Shown: positions 50,600 through 63,229, counted from the stretch's first letter. The stretch is DNA of 64,000 bases from Theristus sp. LFF4_11 (GCA_030248135.1 JASANC010002195.1:36021-100020), one strand, 5' to 3'. Notes: a model not told the origin generated them from the letters alone. Translations and numbers: made by a program.

Positions 50600-53500
50600 T
50601 CAATCATCGTCACTGCCAGAATCGTCCTAAAAAGTTATTTTCAAACTGCCAGTACGCTGATTCGCTGCATCAGGTTGGTCCAACCAATAACTGAACCAAT
50701 CACCATCACGGAATTCAAATTCAGCAGTATTGAAAAGTGTGAGCTTATTACTCTCCGACAATAATGCTGAGAGAAACTGCTTAGTCTGTGAGACCGCGCT
50801 ACTTGTTTACTCGGCGATGTTCGCACAATGACAAATAAACAAACACACTGGCACAGAAACCAGTGTGTTTGTTTGTTTGTGAGTGACCAGCAGCATCACA
50901 CCGACAGGTGCACAAGCATCCTCCCCCGCGTCACTAAATGCTGCTTCATGAAAGCCGCTTAAATAAAATAGAGCTACTGAATCTGCAGGTAAATAATCTT
51001 TTAAACCCGCATGAACAAAAAACAAAAAATCCCTACAGCAACCAACCTTTGACTCTTTTCGACTTCGTTTCGGCGACGGTGAGTGATTGCCATTCTGTTT
51101 CGGTGGACTAGCACTGCGACTGCGGGAGCGGCCGGAGGCTTCTTTGCTGCCGCCGCTGCTACTGAAAGCACCAAAATCACAAAACTATGATGAAACTATG
51201 ATTCAGATGAAACGAGAACTTCATACACCGGCGGACACCGAGGCAGCGTCTAACCAAGCGGTGGCATTTCCTGGTCCAATTGTTCATCCAGATACACCCA
51301 GCTTCTATATGCTAGCTATGCTTGAATCACCGACCAATCAGCTGGTTGGATAGAACATCGAAAGAGACTGTCGCATGCGCTGAAACCGACCGACTACGAC
51401 TACGTTGCTTCGCTGGTCCGTTTTCGGCCGCCTCTGCATCGTCGTTGTCATTGTCAGCGTCTTTTTCATCAGCCACTTTTGGTTTCTCGGCCGAGGCGGA
51501 TCGCGAGCGAGAGTGAGACGATCTGGGTGGTTGGAGATGGAATTTGGAACGGGTTGGTGCTTTTGATAAGCTTGTCTTTCTGAGCACCGTGTTCATTTTG
51601 TTTACAACCGAGTCACATCTTGCACAGTCTCGCAAACAAGCAACACGACACAGGCGGCACACGCGCACGCGGATGCAATATTGTCCGTGCCGTGTGGCGG
51701 CGAGTTTGTGTTGTGGTGACTAGTGCAACATTACTGTGTTCATCACAGTCTACTGTCACCGGTGTGCAAAGTGCAAAAAAACCCAAAAAACAAAACAAAA
51801 CAACAACAAAACTAAATTTTGTGACATCGCAACTCCTAAAGGGGCATTCATGAAGGCACATAGCTACGCGTCACTAAACACTGCTTCATGAATGCAGCTA
51901 AAGAATACCTGGACGCGGATCGACTCTTGCTCTTGGTGCGACTCCGCCGCGGCGAGCGCGAGGCCGAGCGCCTGGCCGCTTTCTCGACCGTGATCTTGCG
52001 ACCCTGCACTTCTTTGCCGTCCAGCTTTTCGACGGCGTATTTCGCGTCCGAACGATGCGCGAACTCGACCACACTGCAGCAACGAAACACACACGGCGGT
52101 GGTGATCGAGGTGAATGGGGATGACGTCGGAAAAATTTCCGGGAAAAAACCGGAAATTTTTCCAAAAAAACTATAAATTATCATAATGTTTTGTTTTACC
52201 CTTCGCCTTTTCGATGATCGTGCGCCTTACAGTAGCGAACGTCGCCCGCTTTCTTCATCACATCCTTCAAATCCTGAAATTTTGGGCAAAAAGGATAAAT
52301 TTCGGATTTGGTTGAAAAAAAATAATCAAATTGTTGTTCGCATGCATTTTACCAGGAAATAGATTTTGAGAACAATAGTAAAATAGCGAATAATTGCAAC
52401 AGCAATATGTTAGTTCTGTCCTTGGGCAAAACGAACACACAGTGTGAACATCCAACGGTTATAAAATACATTCAACGCCTGTTGATTGGTTGCATAACAC
52501 GAACGAAGCTTATGAAAGCAACCAATCAATCAAGCCTCTGAATGGGCGCTAAAAGTCCCAGTCTGAAGAATGAACGCGTTCTCGTGACACGTGCATTCAG
52601 TCTGTTGCACAGTCACACAACAGAAACAAACACACTGGCAAATATATGTATTCTGTGATATCGTATGTGCCAGTGTGTTTCACTGAGTGCGACTATGCCA
52701 CATCAAAGCAAACCAACGCGTTTTAAAAAAACTGCATCGTCTTCAGACTAAGACTTCGCCAATTCCAATGAATGAAAAAAGACTATGTGTTCGCTTGTAA
52801 AAACAATTCCGAGTCATGAGCGAGAATATACGGAGACGATACCACAGACCAGTCGCGTGTGATTTGGCACGTGTGGTATGGTTGGGGTGCTGTGTGCCTG
52901 TGTGTCTGTGTGTGTGAGGCGAGATGAACGCTTGATTTGGTACTGATGTACACACTGATTGATTGGATTGATTGAGTCTCTCTGATCACTGTGTGTAGTG
53001 GCTTGCAACGCGCACCGGCTAGAACAAAGGCAGTGTAAAAAAACACAGAAAAAACACATTAAAAAACGCTTCGACTTTCGGAAATCCGGTTTGAAAATTA
53101 GAACGTCGATGAGAAAAAAGCAGTTCTCAACGGTATTTTGGACACCCGGAAGAAACCGCATTGAAATCCGAATTGATTGACTGACGTTCGATGCAAAGAA
53201 GAAAAACACGTTCCCCTCCTGTTCTAACAAGTAAAAAAACGCTGAAGTAAAAACGTACCGCAGATCGCACTTTCGACGACAGATTCTTCACGATCACCCT
53301 GTACTCGGCGTCGCGGTCACCACCGCGGTCACGTGACCGCGAGCGGCGCCCGCTACGACGCAGCGGGCTGCGGTCACCGTAATAGCTGAGACGGTCACGG
53401 CCGCGCGGTGTACCGCGGGCGAACTCCACCGAGATTCTGTGGTTGAGCGAGGTAGAAAACGTTGGATTTTGTTGAGGTCTCAGCGGAAAAGCGTTGCTGT

Positions 53501-54455
53501 TCTTAATACAGTCGAATTATAGACAGTCAGCCAATTGGTTGGTCATCACGTGATGCATTATTTCTGTGCAGACATTACTGTGCGAGGGCGGAGTCTGCCA
53601 TACCAAACATACGCATCACGCGTGATCGATCACCAACCAATCAGCTGATTGCCCATAGTTTTGGAGAGATCGACTGCATGTAACACAGTATTGGTGTCAC
53701 GTGTGGTGGCCACCCCATCTCTGAAGATACTAACTGGTGTAAGTTGAGAAAATTACACCGGAGTCAGTCAATCAAACGCAAAAGTGACGACAAAAACATC
53801 AACAACGCCGCTGACCGCTCGCCCAGCAGCTCCTTGCCATGGAGATCGTGCACGGCGTCATCAGCGTCACGATAGTCGCCCAGGTCGACGAACGCGTAGC
53901 CGGTCTTCATGATGATCTGGCAACAACAACAACAACAATCTCGTGATCTGCACATGCATCAGTAAAACATCGTGCCGAAACTTCTCCTCAAAACACAACA
54001 TGAAGTTAGTTCTTTGCATTTCGGGACTAGACAAAATGCCAACTTCATCTGCACAGAAGTGGATCGATGGCTTTATCAGGTATCATGGTGACATGCCTCT
54101 GTTGACACCTGATGGCGACATCATTTTGTGAATCGGTTCTACCGGATTGCAGAATTCAATCGTAATCACGCCGTCCAAAAAGCGGATCAAGCGATCTAGC
54201 CAACCAGGCTATCGCGGTCTTTCAGAAAGAACGTTGCTCAAAAATACGAAACACCGCTGCATGGACACTTTTCCAAGGTGGCCCGGATGAGCATAACTAA
54301 TCGTCCACTTTCATGGCACCATAAAATGACTAAAAGGTTCAAAGGAGAAAAAACCAACTGACTTCCTCAATCTTCCCATAGCCACGGAAGAAATGATCCA
54401 AATCGCGTTCCGAACAGCGATAGGGCAGTCGGCCAACGTACAGACGAGAGGACAT
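50600..54455 (-). CDS. SR splicing factor with two RRMs and an RS tail (SRSF4/5/6-like), downstream copy
   Basis: Exons 54363-54455, 53816-53916, 53259-53436, 52200-52273, 51909-52073, 51391-51522, 51047-51161 and 50600-50626 encode 294 residues. RRM1 starts at the N-terminus: LYVGRLPYRCSERDLDHFF (RNP2) and KTGYAFVDLGDYRDADDAVH (RNP1). The hinge is Arg/Ser/Gly-rich. RRM2 spans about residues 112-187 (YRVIVKNLSSKV, GVVEFAHRSDAKYAV). From about 188 it is RS-rich and ends DDSGSDDD. SR proteins of this class bind exonic enhancers and recruit U1/U2AF in the nucleus. The hallmark SWQDLKD of RRM2 reads RSADLKD here. The donor of the sixth exon was chosen because only gtcggt keeps the RS frame. The paralog lies upstream on the same strand. 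Confidence 0.92.
50831..50886. repeat. Inverted repeat, family C, intronic hairpin
   Basis: Arms aaataaacaaacacactgg and ccagtgtgtttgtttgtttg surround a short loop, forming a near-perfect hairpin. It lies in the last intron of the downstream SR gene. Related sequences are near 44330-44405, 49622-49735, 52610-52690 and 56110-56178. Confidence 0.75.
51838..51899. mobile_element. Palindromic MITE, family P, copy 3 (short)
   Basis: Arms aaggggcattcatgaag and cttcatgaatgcagc enclose acgcgtcactaaacac. It ends about 10 bp from the donor of the fifth coding exon of the downstream SR gene. Confidence 0.72.
53515..53690. repeat. Dispersed repeat, family L, intronic copy in SR gene
   Basis: The left arm cagccaattggttggtcatc and right arm atcaccaaccaatcagctga are inverted. 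Internal cacgtgatgcat / atgcgtatg-like motifs match the copy at 39286-39435. It lies in the intron 53437-53815. Confidence 0.65.
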
Positions 54456-55929
54456 TGTCGGAAAGTCATCCAAAAAACTGTTTTCCCCACACTGAAATAC
54501 AGAATCGAAAAAGGGTGTTGGTCAGTTTTTTTAACTTTGAGATACCGATTGCATTGGTCTACAGTCGAACTGCAGATTAAGGGGCATTCATGAAGCAGTA
54601 TTTAGTGCCCGCGCAGCTGTTTTAACACAGCTACGAGCATCACTAAATACTGCTTCATGAATGCGCCTTTAATGTGCGATTCACAGTTCAAGAACATAAA
54701 TGCAGCATAGCAGCACGCGACTGACCTTTTATTGTGCCCAAAAAAACGTGACCTTTTTGCACAGATGTACTGCAACAAAATCAACATAACCCGACGAAAA
54801 TCGGAGTCTGAACGCACTACAGACTATTAGCGAAATTCAGAAGTAAAAAACCGTCCCATGACAGTGCAACGTTTTTATTCAGTTCACAAGAAAAAACCAA
54901 AACAATTTTCAGAAATCAAATTATCGAAATAAAGTTGGTTTTTCACCCATGGAAAGTTTGATTTTATAATAAAAACAGAAAAAAACGCATCTGAATAAAA
55001 TCGGTGACAGCGCTAAAAAAAACTAAATAAACTGAAAAAAGCCCATGCCTTTTTTTACAAGTTTAAAAGAAGATAAATGGAAACAACAATCAAATAAATA
55101 AAACTATACCAACCAGGAATACAACAAAAATGCAGATAGAAATTCCAACAAAACAGGAATTCCAAAGCAAAATTCACAAGAAAACAACACTTCCGGCCAG
55201 ATTAAGAACAGTGTGAAATCAGAAAACACCACCAACAAAATCAAAATCCATTTTTGTAAACGAAGATTGGACCAACAAACCAGCGTAAACAACAGACTTT
55301 CAGACGAGCTAAAGATCTGACACTAGTTGACTTCATGTACAAATTTAATCTGTCAAAAATTATAGTTGACATAAAAGAATAGTCGACTCGACAGTCCATG
55401 TCTAATGTACCAGGTCTCGACACAATTTTGTTGCGTAAGTATCGTAATTAACAAGCCAAACCAAAAACCGAACAAAAAACAAACATTTTCTGGAAAAAAA
55501 CTTTTTGATGACGAGGATCTCGTTTCAAGACCAAGAACGGTAGACACCGTGTACAATAGAGACTCGACATTGCAAAGATTCGCATGTACAGTGAAAAAAC
55601 GCTCACTCGAACACCCACATGCCGCCACATTCATATTCACACACACGATTTGGCCAATTATTACTGTTCATCAAGCAGGAAAGATATCAGTCGGCTTAGC
55701 TAGTGCGTTTGTTCAAGCCTGTCATATTTTTTCCGCAGAACACAGAGCACGAGCAGCTTCAAAAAAAGAATAAACGGGGTATCCCACCGGTTTCTGTTGT
55801 TCTTCTCTCGGGGGTCTGTATTCAGTTGAAAACAGGCTGACAGGTTTGTAGAAACACACTGTACAACGGCCGTGTTGTGAATATTCGACTGTGCCTGAGC
55901 GCATGAAAACCCGATGCAAAAAATCACAT
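54456..55929. other. Intergenic region between the two SR genes
   Basis: The 1.5 kb between the paralogs holds palindromic MITE copy 4 (54579-54669) but no supported ORF. It should contain the promoter of the downstream SR gene and the 3' untranslated region of the upstream one. Confidence 0.5.
54579..54669. mobile_element. Palindromic MITE, family P, copy 4 (longest)
   Basis: Arms aggggcattcatgaagcag and ctgcttcatgaatgcgcctt are nearly perfect complements over about 40 bp each, flanked by TA. It lies about 120 bp upstream of the start codon of the downstream SR gene and is preceded by a family T-like sequence (acagtcgaactgcagatt). Confidence 0.8.
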
Positions 55930-58900
55930 TTAGTCGGAGTCCGAGTCGTCCGATACGGACTCTTTTGTGTCGTTCTGGAAAAAAAGTAAAACTATCTGCT
56001 GAAAATCTAAAAAAAGGAAGTTGAAACCTGGCAGCTGGCTTGTTAGAAGTAGAAAGCGCCAACAAATTTCTATTGAGAACGGTTTAGTCATAGTCATTGC
56101 CCCGGTCAAGCACACAGGCGCACGACACGCGCGCCAAACCACAAATGTGCCAGTGCATTTGTTTGTGCGTCCTCCACTAGCTTTATGTTTACCTACGCCA
56201 AGCCTTGAATACGACGACACAAACGCACAATCACAAACCCGTTTCTTTTCAGCAGACGATGGCGGCGTTTTGCCGTTGACTTTTTTCGCGGCTGGCTTTT
56301 TGGCACGTTTCTCGGGCGGCGGACTGTCGCTGCTTGAGCGAGAAGGAGAGCGAGACTCGCGCGCTGAAAACAGAGAGAGTAATTCATTTTTTTTCTCGTT
56401 CAGATCAAACCAAACAGCGAAGAATGAATGACGATAACAAAATATACGTTCGATTTCTTAAAAAGAGTTCAATAATCAAATTTTGGTTCAACTTCCGTGA
56501 TAAACAGCTGAGAAACAAAGCACAAGGCACACAACAAACCAAAAGTGAAAGGCACTGTCTTCAGACAAGCAGGTCATGTCTAATCACACTAATGGGCAAC
56601 GGCAGACGTCTATTTTTTTCAATGATAACTGGTCATTTTTACCACTGGGTTTGCTTTATTTGAAAAGTTTTCGACATCGAATCAAACCGAGTACTCGAGG
56701 TAGTATTTGCCCGTTTCCGCTAGGGTTTGCGACCTCATGGTTTCTGGAACCGGTGCACGAATAAAAAAATTAAAAGAACAGTGAAAAAGTTCATACCCTC
56801 CGGTTCCGGAGACACCTTCTTCATGCCTTGTTCCTTTTCTTTGCCCTTCTTCTCCTTCTCTTTGTTTTTCTTCGGCGACGCTTTTGGCGACTGCGATGAG
56901 GCTTTGCGAGAGCTGAAAAATATCGTTTTTCTGAACTTTTTTTGAATTGCAAAAATTGAAAATAGTTGATGACGCCTTTCTCTTGGCGCCTTGGGGGATA
57001 GACAGGATTGTACAACGACTTATAGACCACTAACTACAATCTACCTGTTCGAAAAACAGATGGAATCACACTAAATCTCGGCATTATAGCCTAAACCAAT
57101 CAGCAAAGAGCAGACTGCGCAAAAAAATTCGTACCGTCGTTTTTTTCGGTCGTCTGGCGATCCAGAGCGCGACGAGCCGGAGTCGCTGAAAAAAGGTTTT
57201 TTTTTCACAAAACAAAAAAAGAAAAAAGCGTCGTTTGTAAAAGAGCGAGCCCGTTCGATTTCAATCCAACACAGTTGACCAAGTCACATCACATGACCTT
57301 GTTTCTGGTTCTGCGGAAATTCAAATAAAAAAGTTTGAAAATGCCCCACCTGCTGCGGCTGTGTGAACGCGACACACTTTCGTGCTCCTTCGAGACTTTC
57401 AGTACGCGCCCCATCAATTCCTCGCCGTCGTATTCTTTGATCGCTTTACCCATGTCCGATTTGTGCAAGAATTCGACGATTCTGGAAAAACAAAACAGAA
57501 CCGATGTTCAGGAAAACGTGAAAAAAGCCGCAGTTCAGGATTTATCAGGCAGGATAGGACAATAGTTCGAATGGCTGCGTCTGCAGCATTGGATACGTCC
57601 GTGATTGGTTGCAATTATTGATTAAAAGTCAGTCTTTGGACGGTTCACTGATCTGCGGGACAATGGTTACTCCAGGCTGCAAGAGTTTGACTTGCCGTGA
57701 ACTGATTCTATGCCATATGCGCGCGTACTCGTGTATTGAGTCACATAAAAAATGTTAATAGTCACATGTAATGCATCAAGCAGCAGACCAAATTCAAAAA
57801 CAAAATTGTTACCCCTCGTTCTTTCGACTGGTGTGTGCCGTCGCGTACGTGACGTCGCCCACCTTACGAAACATGTCCTTCAAATCCTGGAATGCAGACA
57901 ACAACAACAACGATGGATGGATGATGTGGTGGACATTGGATTTGGCAGCCGGTCTCTGTGGGACACCATTCACGCCGCAATGTGTTCCGGAGAACGACAA
58001 AAACACTGCGTGCACACGGTAAAACATGGAACCCTGAAAACAAGAATAACTGATACGAAATAAAACGGATCCTTTTGACAACCACACACGGACCGTGTAC
58101 AGTTACGAAACCCGCGAAGAAGCCCGATAGAAAAAAACCAATAACTCAAATTGCAGAGATTACCCCCGTGAGACAATACAGAAATCATCCTTCGACAAAA
58201 AAATCAACGGTATTTTTGTTGCGGTTTTGAACTTACGAGGCACGAATTGGCACACACAGAACATTATTTTGGCATTGCATTGAGAGAACATCATCAACAT
58301 TCCATCATCTCATGTGGATTGATTGATTGACTGATTGAGTGGACACTGCACCCTGGAACTGTCGCTCGAGAAGCAGCGTGCGTCGACCTTCGAGTGTGAT
58401 GGGACACCCGAACGACGTCGAAGCGTGGACGGCGTGTTGAAAGATCGCACTCGCAACGCGAATGTGAACCCGTTTGTTGATTGGCCAAACAACAACAACA
58501 AGACGCGACGAGGTGAACGCGCGGCTCGGTCGAAGGGCCCTTTTGCCCAATTTTGTGTGTGTGGCCTTGGACCCTCTCGAGTTGGCCAGCATTGCCTTGC
58601 CATTTTGGCCACCTCCTCCTTCACACCAGCATCACATAATGAGCCATTGGGTTTGTTTGACCAATGAGAGCTACAAAAAAAGAGAAACCGAGATAGAAAT
58701 GTTGGAGTACTGGTTTTCTTTTCATTGAAGAAAAACCGCCTAAATCAAAATATTAACATTCGACCAGACCAAGTTATTTTGAAATACGTGTGGTACACAC
58801 GAATAGGCGATTGCTGAAACTAAAAAAAACACCCAAAAGACCAATACGAATTGAAATGACAAGACAAACACGATTTGTTTTGCTGCAAACACAACGGTGA

Positions 58901-60857
58901 TTTTAAACGTGTGCTCCTGTTAGGGTTGGCTGGTTGGGTTGGCGAGGTGAAGAAACAATTTTCCCCGAGGCAAATGTTGATACTTAAAGAAACCTGAAAA
59001 AACCGGTTTTCTTCAGGTTTATCTCGTTTTCTTCAGGTTTTTTTGAAATTTTCAATACGAAATTTTTTATTGTATTTCGCAAGCAACCAATATTTCGAAA
59101 GAATGGAGTGACTGCAACTACAGCCCAACTTGCAGAGAGACAGTAAATCTTCTTTTTTCATTTTGTTTTATTCTAACTGTTCCAAATGCAATGCAATTAC
59201 TTGCTTAAATTTAAATTTTTTGCACAAATACCTTGTTCTTGAAACAAAAATGCTCAATTGTTCCGTCTTAATTCAAACTCTGAAATTTTTAGTACCAGAT
59301 TTTTCCCGTTTTTTGAAAAAAAATCAGAGGAAAACCGGTTTCTGCCAACCCTAGTCCTGTGGAAAAAAACTGTGGTGTGGAACTGAAAGGAACTAAACAA
59401 TCGTACCCCCATCGACTTGAAGCGAACGGAAGTGGAAAAAACCCGACCGAAAATAAAACACCAAAGCGCAATTTTGAGCACGACAAAAACATTCGAGAGA
59501 CATCCGCAAATGTGTCCTGCGCTAAACTCCAACCTCTGGAATAGTAACACAACTCGATCAAAAACGATTCACACCCATTCATGCACTCGCGCGCGCTGCA
59601 GCGCACTGAAGCGCAGGCGTCATTTGAACACGTGAAGCTGCGATGTTGATGCTTCATGAATGCGTAGCGAACATGACGCCAGCGTTTCAAGTTCCATGAA
59701 TGAGGCTTTCGTCTGTATTCGAAAGACCATAGAAAAACATACGGCGGCGACGACGAACCTGCCACGAGACACGACTGGAGAGATTCTCGACGCGCACACG
59801 AAACGGCGTCCGGGTGGTGATGCGCCGGTCGAAGCCGCCCGGGGCACCACCGCCGCCGAAGCCGCCGCCGAAGCCGCCACCGAAGCCGCCACCGAAAAAG
59901 CCGCCGCCGCGACCACCACCGCCCCGCTGCGGCTCCCAACCGCGGCGGTCCCGCCCGTGCGGTACACCGCGCGCCAGCTCCACGGACACCCTGTAATCGA
60001 GAGATGCGTGACGTGACGGGCGGCGCTGTTTCGCGTGCCATTATTGCTGTTTGCCAGTTTTATAAAAACTTGGGAGTCCAATAGCGCTGCACCACCGGGC
60101 GACTGAATGTAATCATAAAAAATACATTTCAATTTTTCAACTTTATACTGAAGAGAAGACATTGGCGAAGCAGTTTACGTGAAAAAAAGCGGAACTGTGA
60201 TGCTTCATGGTCTTTTTCAGGGAGGGACTCAGTGGTGTAGCATTGTTGGACTCCGAAGTTTTATGAAGGTGGTCCCTGTATATTGTCGCGATTCAGAACA
60301 AACAAACAAATCAACGAACACCACGAAAAGCAAAACGGAAGGAATAAAAGTATAGAAAAACTCACTTGTCACCAATGATTTCCTGTCCGTTCAGATCGTG
60401 AGCTGCGTCATCAGCGTCACGATAATCGGAAAACTCGACGAACGCGAAGCCGGTCTTCAAAATAATCTGCAAACAAACACAACAATAAACAACACTGACA
60501 GCTCAAGATTGGCTGGTGCATTATTTTCAAACGAAGAAACAGAAGTAAAAAAACGTGTTGTGATCAAAAACAAAACAAAAACAGTGATCAAACAATCAAT
60601 CAGCGCGTTCTGCCCAAATGAAGCTGCTCCATTGTCTGACTGGCTTGTTTTTATTCAATTTGGGTTTTTGTGCTATGGTTTGACTTGCGATTTTTGCATT
60701 CGCTTCACGCATCAGACAGACCACTCCCACAGAAAACATGAAAAAAATTTACCTCGCGAATTTTTCCGTAACCACGAAAAAACTGCTCCAAATCTTTCTC
60801 GGTTGCTCGATATGGCAGCCGGCCGACGTAGACGCGGGTGCCAACTCTTGTGTCCAT
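55930..60857 (-). CDS. SR splicing factor with two RRMs, Gly-rich hinge and RS/KS tail (SRSF4/5/6-like), upstream copy
   Basis: Exons 60753-60857, 60366-60466, 59759-59990, 57813-57886, 57350-57481, 57135-57185, 56797-56912, 56239-56363 and 55930-55974 encode 326 residues. RRM1: RVYVGRLPYRATEKDLEQFF and KTGFAFVEFSDYRDADDAAH. The hinge holds GGGFGGGFGGGFGGG repeats (about residues 93-115). RRM2 contains intact SWQDLKD, split by an intron after Gln, then GIVEFLHKSDMGKAI. The tail mixes RS dipeptides with a Lys/Glu-rich stretch (KKNKEKEKKGKEKEQ) and ends SVSDDSDSD. The exon boundaries in both RRMs match those of the neighbouring paralog, so the two arose by duplication. The large third intron carries an hAT-type element. 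The start was taken at MDTRVGTRVYVG, the Met nearest RRM1. Confidence 0.92.
58921..59353. mobile_element. hAT-like non-autonomous element (family H2), copy 1, in an SR-gene intron
   Basis: Ends tagggttggc and gccaaccctа-type inverted repeat (gccaaccct then a) enclose ccggtttt-rich subterminal sequence. Flanks share tcctgt on both sides, but the 8-bp duplication is imperfect. It lies in intron 57887-59758 of the upstream SR gene. It matches the ends of the nested element at 61959-62754. Confidence 0.65.
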
Positions 60858-61064
60858 TTTGTCGTCGTTCGTCAACAAAAATTCGATTTCTTGGTTTTTA
60901 TTTAATTTCACTGCTTCTCTGCCTATCACATACAACAAAACAATGGCGATACCGCGGGGGGGGGGCGAAAAAAGGCGGGCGCAGAGTTTTTTGTTTTTTT
61001 GTTTGTTTACAGTACCGTGGGCCGGGCCCAAACAAATTTTCGAAGGGGGGGGGGTATTATGGTT
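60858..61064 (-). promoter_or_regulatory. Probable promoter/5' flank of the upstream SR gene
   Basis: About 200 bp separates the start codon from the transposon nest. It contains two long G runs on the plus strand (near 60955-60965 and 61044-61053). No TATA box or initiator can be assigned; the call is positional. Confidence 0.3.
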
Positions 61065-61728
61065 AAGGTTAGGGGCTTTGAAAAATTTTTTTTCGTAAAA
61101 AAAAAAAATTTGGATTTTTTTTTCAAACTTAAAAAAAATTTGAAAAATTTTTCTTCTACTTTGCTCTGAAAATTCGATTTATGGCATAATTTTTTGAAAG
61201 TTCAAACCAAATTTTCTTCCCAACTTCTTTGTGTGCTTAGGTAAATGTCATTATTTGGTCATTTTTACCGACGTGCTCCATGTTTTTTGATTTGGATGAC
61301 TTCTAGGGTCAATTTTTAGCGTTGAAATGACTTAACTGAATTGAAATATCGTTTCAGAAATCGTTTTCTTGCAACTTAGAACATGAGTCGGTAGGCCATG
61401 AGATGAACATGAAATCTTGTTGATTGGCGTATGTTATAGGTCTACAATGGAGTTGTGCGATATATTGTTAAACAATTGGAGCGGAGATGTTGGTTAATAC
61501 CACATCACACGACCGTTTTTCAGATACCCGATAACATGGCCACATGTTAAAACTTGCGTGCTGAGCTAAACTAACGTGTTAAACTTGCGTCTGTCAGTTG
61601 CCCGCAACGTGATCGCGAAATCATGGTACGTGTTTTCGATACGATGATTTGAAGAGTGGGCTCTCGCCATGTGGCAGATAGCGCATAGCTGGTGAACCTG
61701 AAAGTAAGTGTCTTGGGGGGGGGCGACC

Positions 61729-63009
61729 TAGAGATGTCAAAAAAATCCCTATTTTTTATTTTTTTTTAATTTAAAAAAACAAACAAAGTTGTTCAGAATT
61801 TTTCAGGGAGTCCGAATATCACTGTCTGAGAACCAACCGACTTACGGCGATCCCATTTTCCCACCGACGAAATCGTGCCTCGTGTTTTGTCTCTCAATTT
61901 CCCTCAAATAACAAACAAGCAACTCACCGGTGTGATGGAACTGACGACGACTGACGACTGGAGTTGGTAAAAAACCGGTTTTTTATATTGCCAGGAAAAA
62001 ACCGGTTTCTTTTCCGTTTTAAAACCGTTTTAAAACCATAAAAAACCGAATGCTTCCCAGCTCCTAAACTTTTCAGAACTTGGCATCTTGAACTCAAAAT
62101 AGGAAATACATCAAAATTAGTGATTTTGAGCAGCGTAAAATGCTGTTTTCGGGCATACAACCGACCCAATATGCTATTTTTGCCACCAAATGCTACCCAA
62201 TTTTTTGTTTCAAATCAAATTAATTTCGCTTTTTTTGGTTTCCAGGGCAGCACGTTCAATAAATTGAAAACAAAGACTGGGCAGTGACCGTGTAGGTATG
62301 GGGAGCGGGGAGGGACGGTTGCAAGGAGACCGGATAGCTGACCCCGTTAGGGGGCAAGATTTGCAGTACTGCAAAGTGAAACCGGTAGCGGATTGCGTTC
62401 GAAAAATAACATTTCATCAGTTACCCTTTGCAAATCGACAACATCGTCAGTTAGTCTGCATATGCACTTAGTTTAGCAGTCACCTTGTTTTCATCGTATT
62501 TCACTTGACCCTTGCCACAAAAGCTTCTGCAAAATGATGCTTCCCCAGTTCAGTTCGATACAGTTCACTGCACCGTTTTTTCAAAAATATAATTTTACAT
62601 TTTATCAATCAAACGAAGAGTTGTGATTTTTGACCACGAAGTTTGAAAATTTTTAAGGTAAAAAACCGGTTCTTTATCTTTTAAAGAAAAAAAAACTGGA
62701 AAAAACCGGTTTTAAAACGGAAAAGAAACCGGTTTTTTTCCTGTGCCAACCCTACTGACGACACGAGTCGATCATGTCTCACCAAGGCTAAAAAAGTCGA
62801 TAAATCGATCCAGAATACCGCAGAGTTGAAGACCATGTCACAAACTAAAGTCGAAGAAAATTTTTGTTGAACTTTCAAAAAATTATGCCAAAAACGGGCA
62901 TCTACACAACATTGTGCGGAAAATTTTTCAAAAAATAAAAAAAATTAAAAAAATGCTCATTTTTTACTTTAAAAAAATAAAAAAATTTTTTTTGAAGCTT
63001 ACACCTCTA
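61729..63009 (-). mobile_element. hAT-type non-autonomous element (family H1), copy 3, carrying a nested insertion
   Basis: Ends tagagatgtc and acacctcta with an exact 8-bp duplication, gggcgacc (61721-61728 and 63010-63017). The interior, minus the nested element, is about 477 bp and matches the reverse complement of the 738-bp copies at 19457 and 63230. An internal stretch between the cacgag and tcgatcat landmarks is missing. Confidence 0.85.
61959..62754. mobile_element. hAT-type non-autonomous element (family H2), copy 2, nested
   Basis: Ends tggagttggtaaaaaaccgg and gtgccaaccctа-type complement (gccaaccct then a), with an exact 8-bp duplication, ctgacgac (61951-61958 and 62755-62762). 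Ccggtttt-rich subterminal repeats face each other. It is inserted inside the H1 element at 61729-63009, so it is younger than that element. Confidence 0.85.
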
Positions 63010-63229
63010 GGGCGACCGGGTCGACCGACAGGGGTTGCCGACTTAGCTACAGCAAACAGGAATTTTTGAACACAGTCAAATTTTGGTAATTTTCTATGGA
63101 GGAACAACTAAGAACGGTTCAATATTCAAGTACACGTCGAAAATTGTCCTGTTTTACTGTTGAAAATGCAACCAACTTTCCCTCTATGAAATGGACATAA
63201 TTTCAATAAAACACGATTTTGGTCCGACC

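Larger units (their letters stand above)
61065..63229 (-). mobile_element. Dispersed repeat R, copy B, split by later insertions
   Basis: Segments 61065-61728 and 63010-63229 align in reverse with 22617-23690 (copy A); the junction falls at gggcgacc, the target duplication of the element inserted at 61729-63009. The right part is itself interrupted at 63230 by another H1 element. The outer repeat may continue after 63967 beyond the window. Confidence 0.75.

Noticed and set aside
59660..60016. Plus-strand Pro/Ala-rich frame
   Set aside because: Antisense shadow of the Gly-rich hinge exon of the upstream SR gene.
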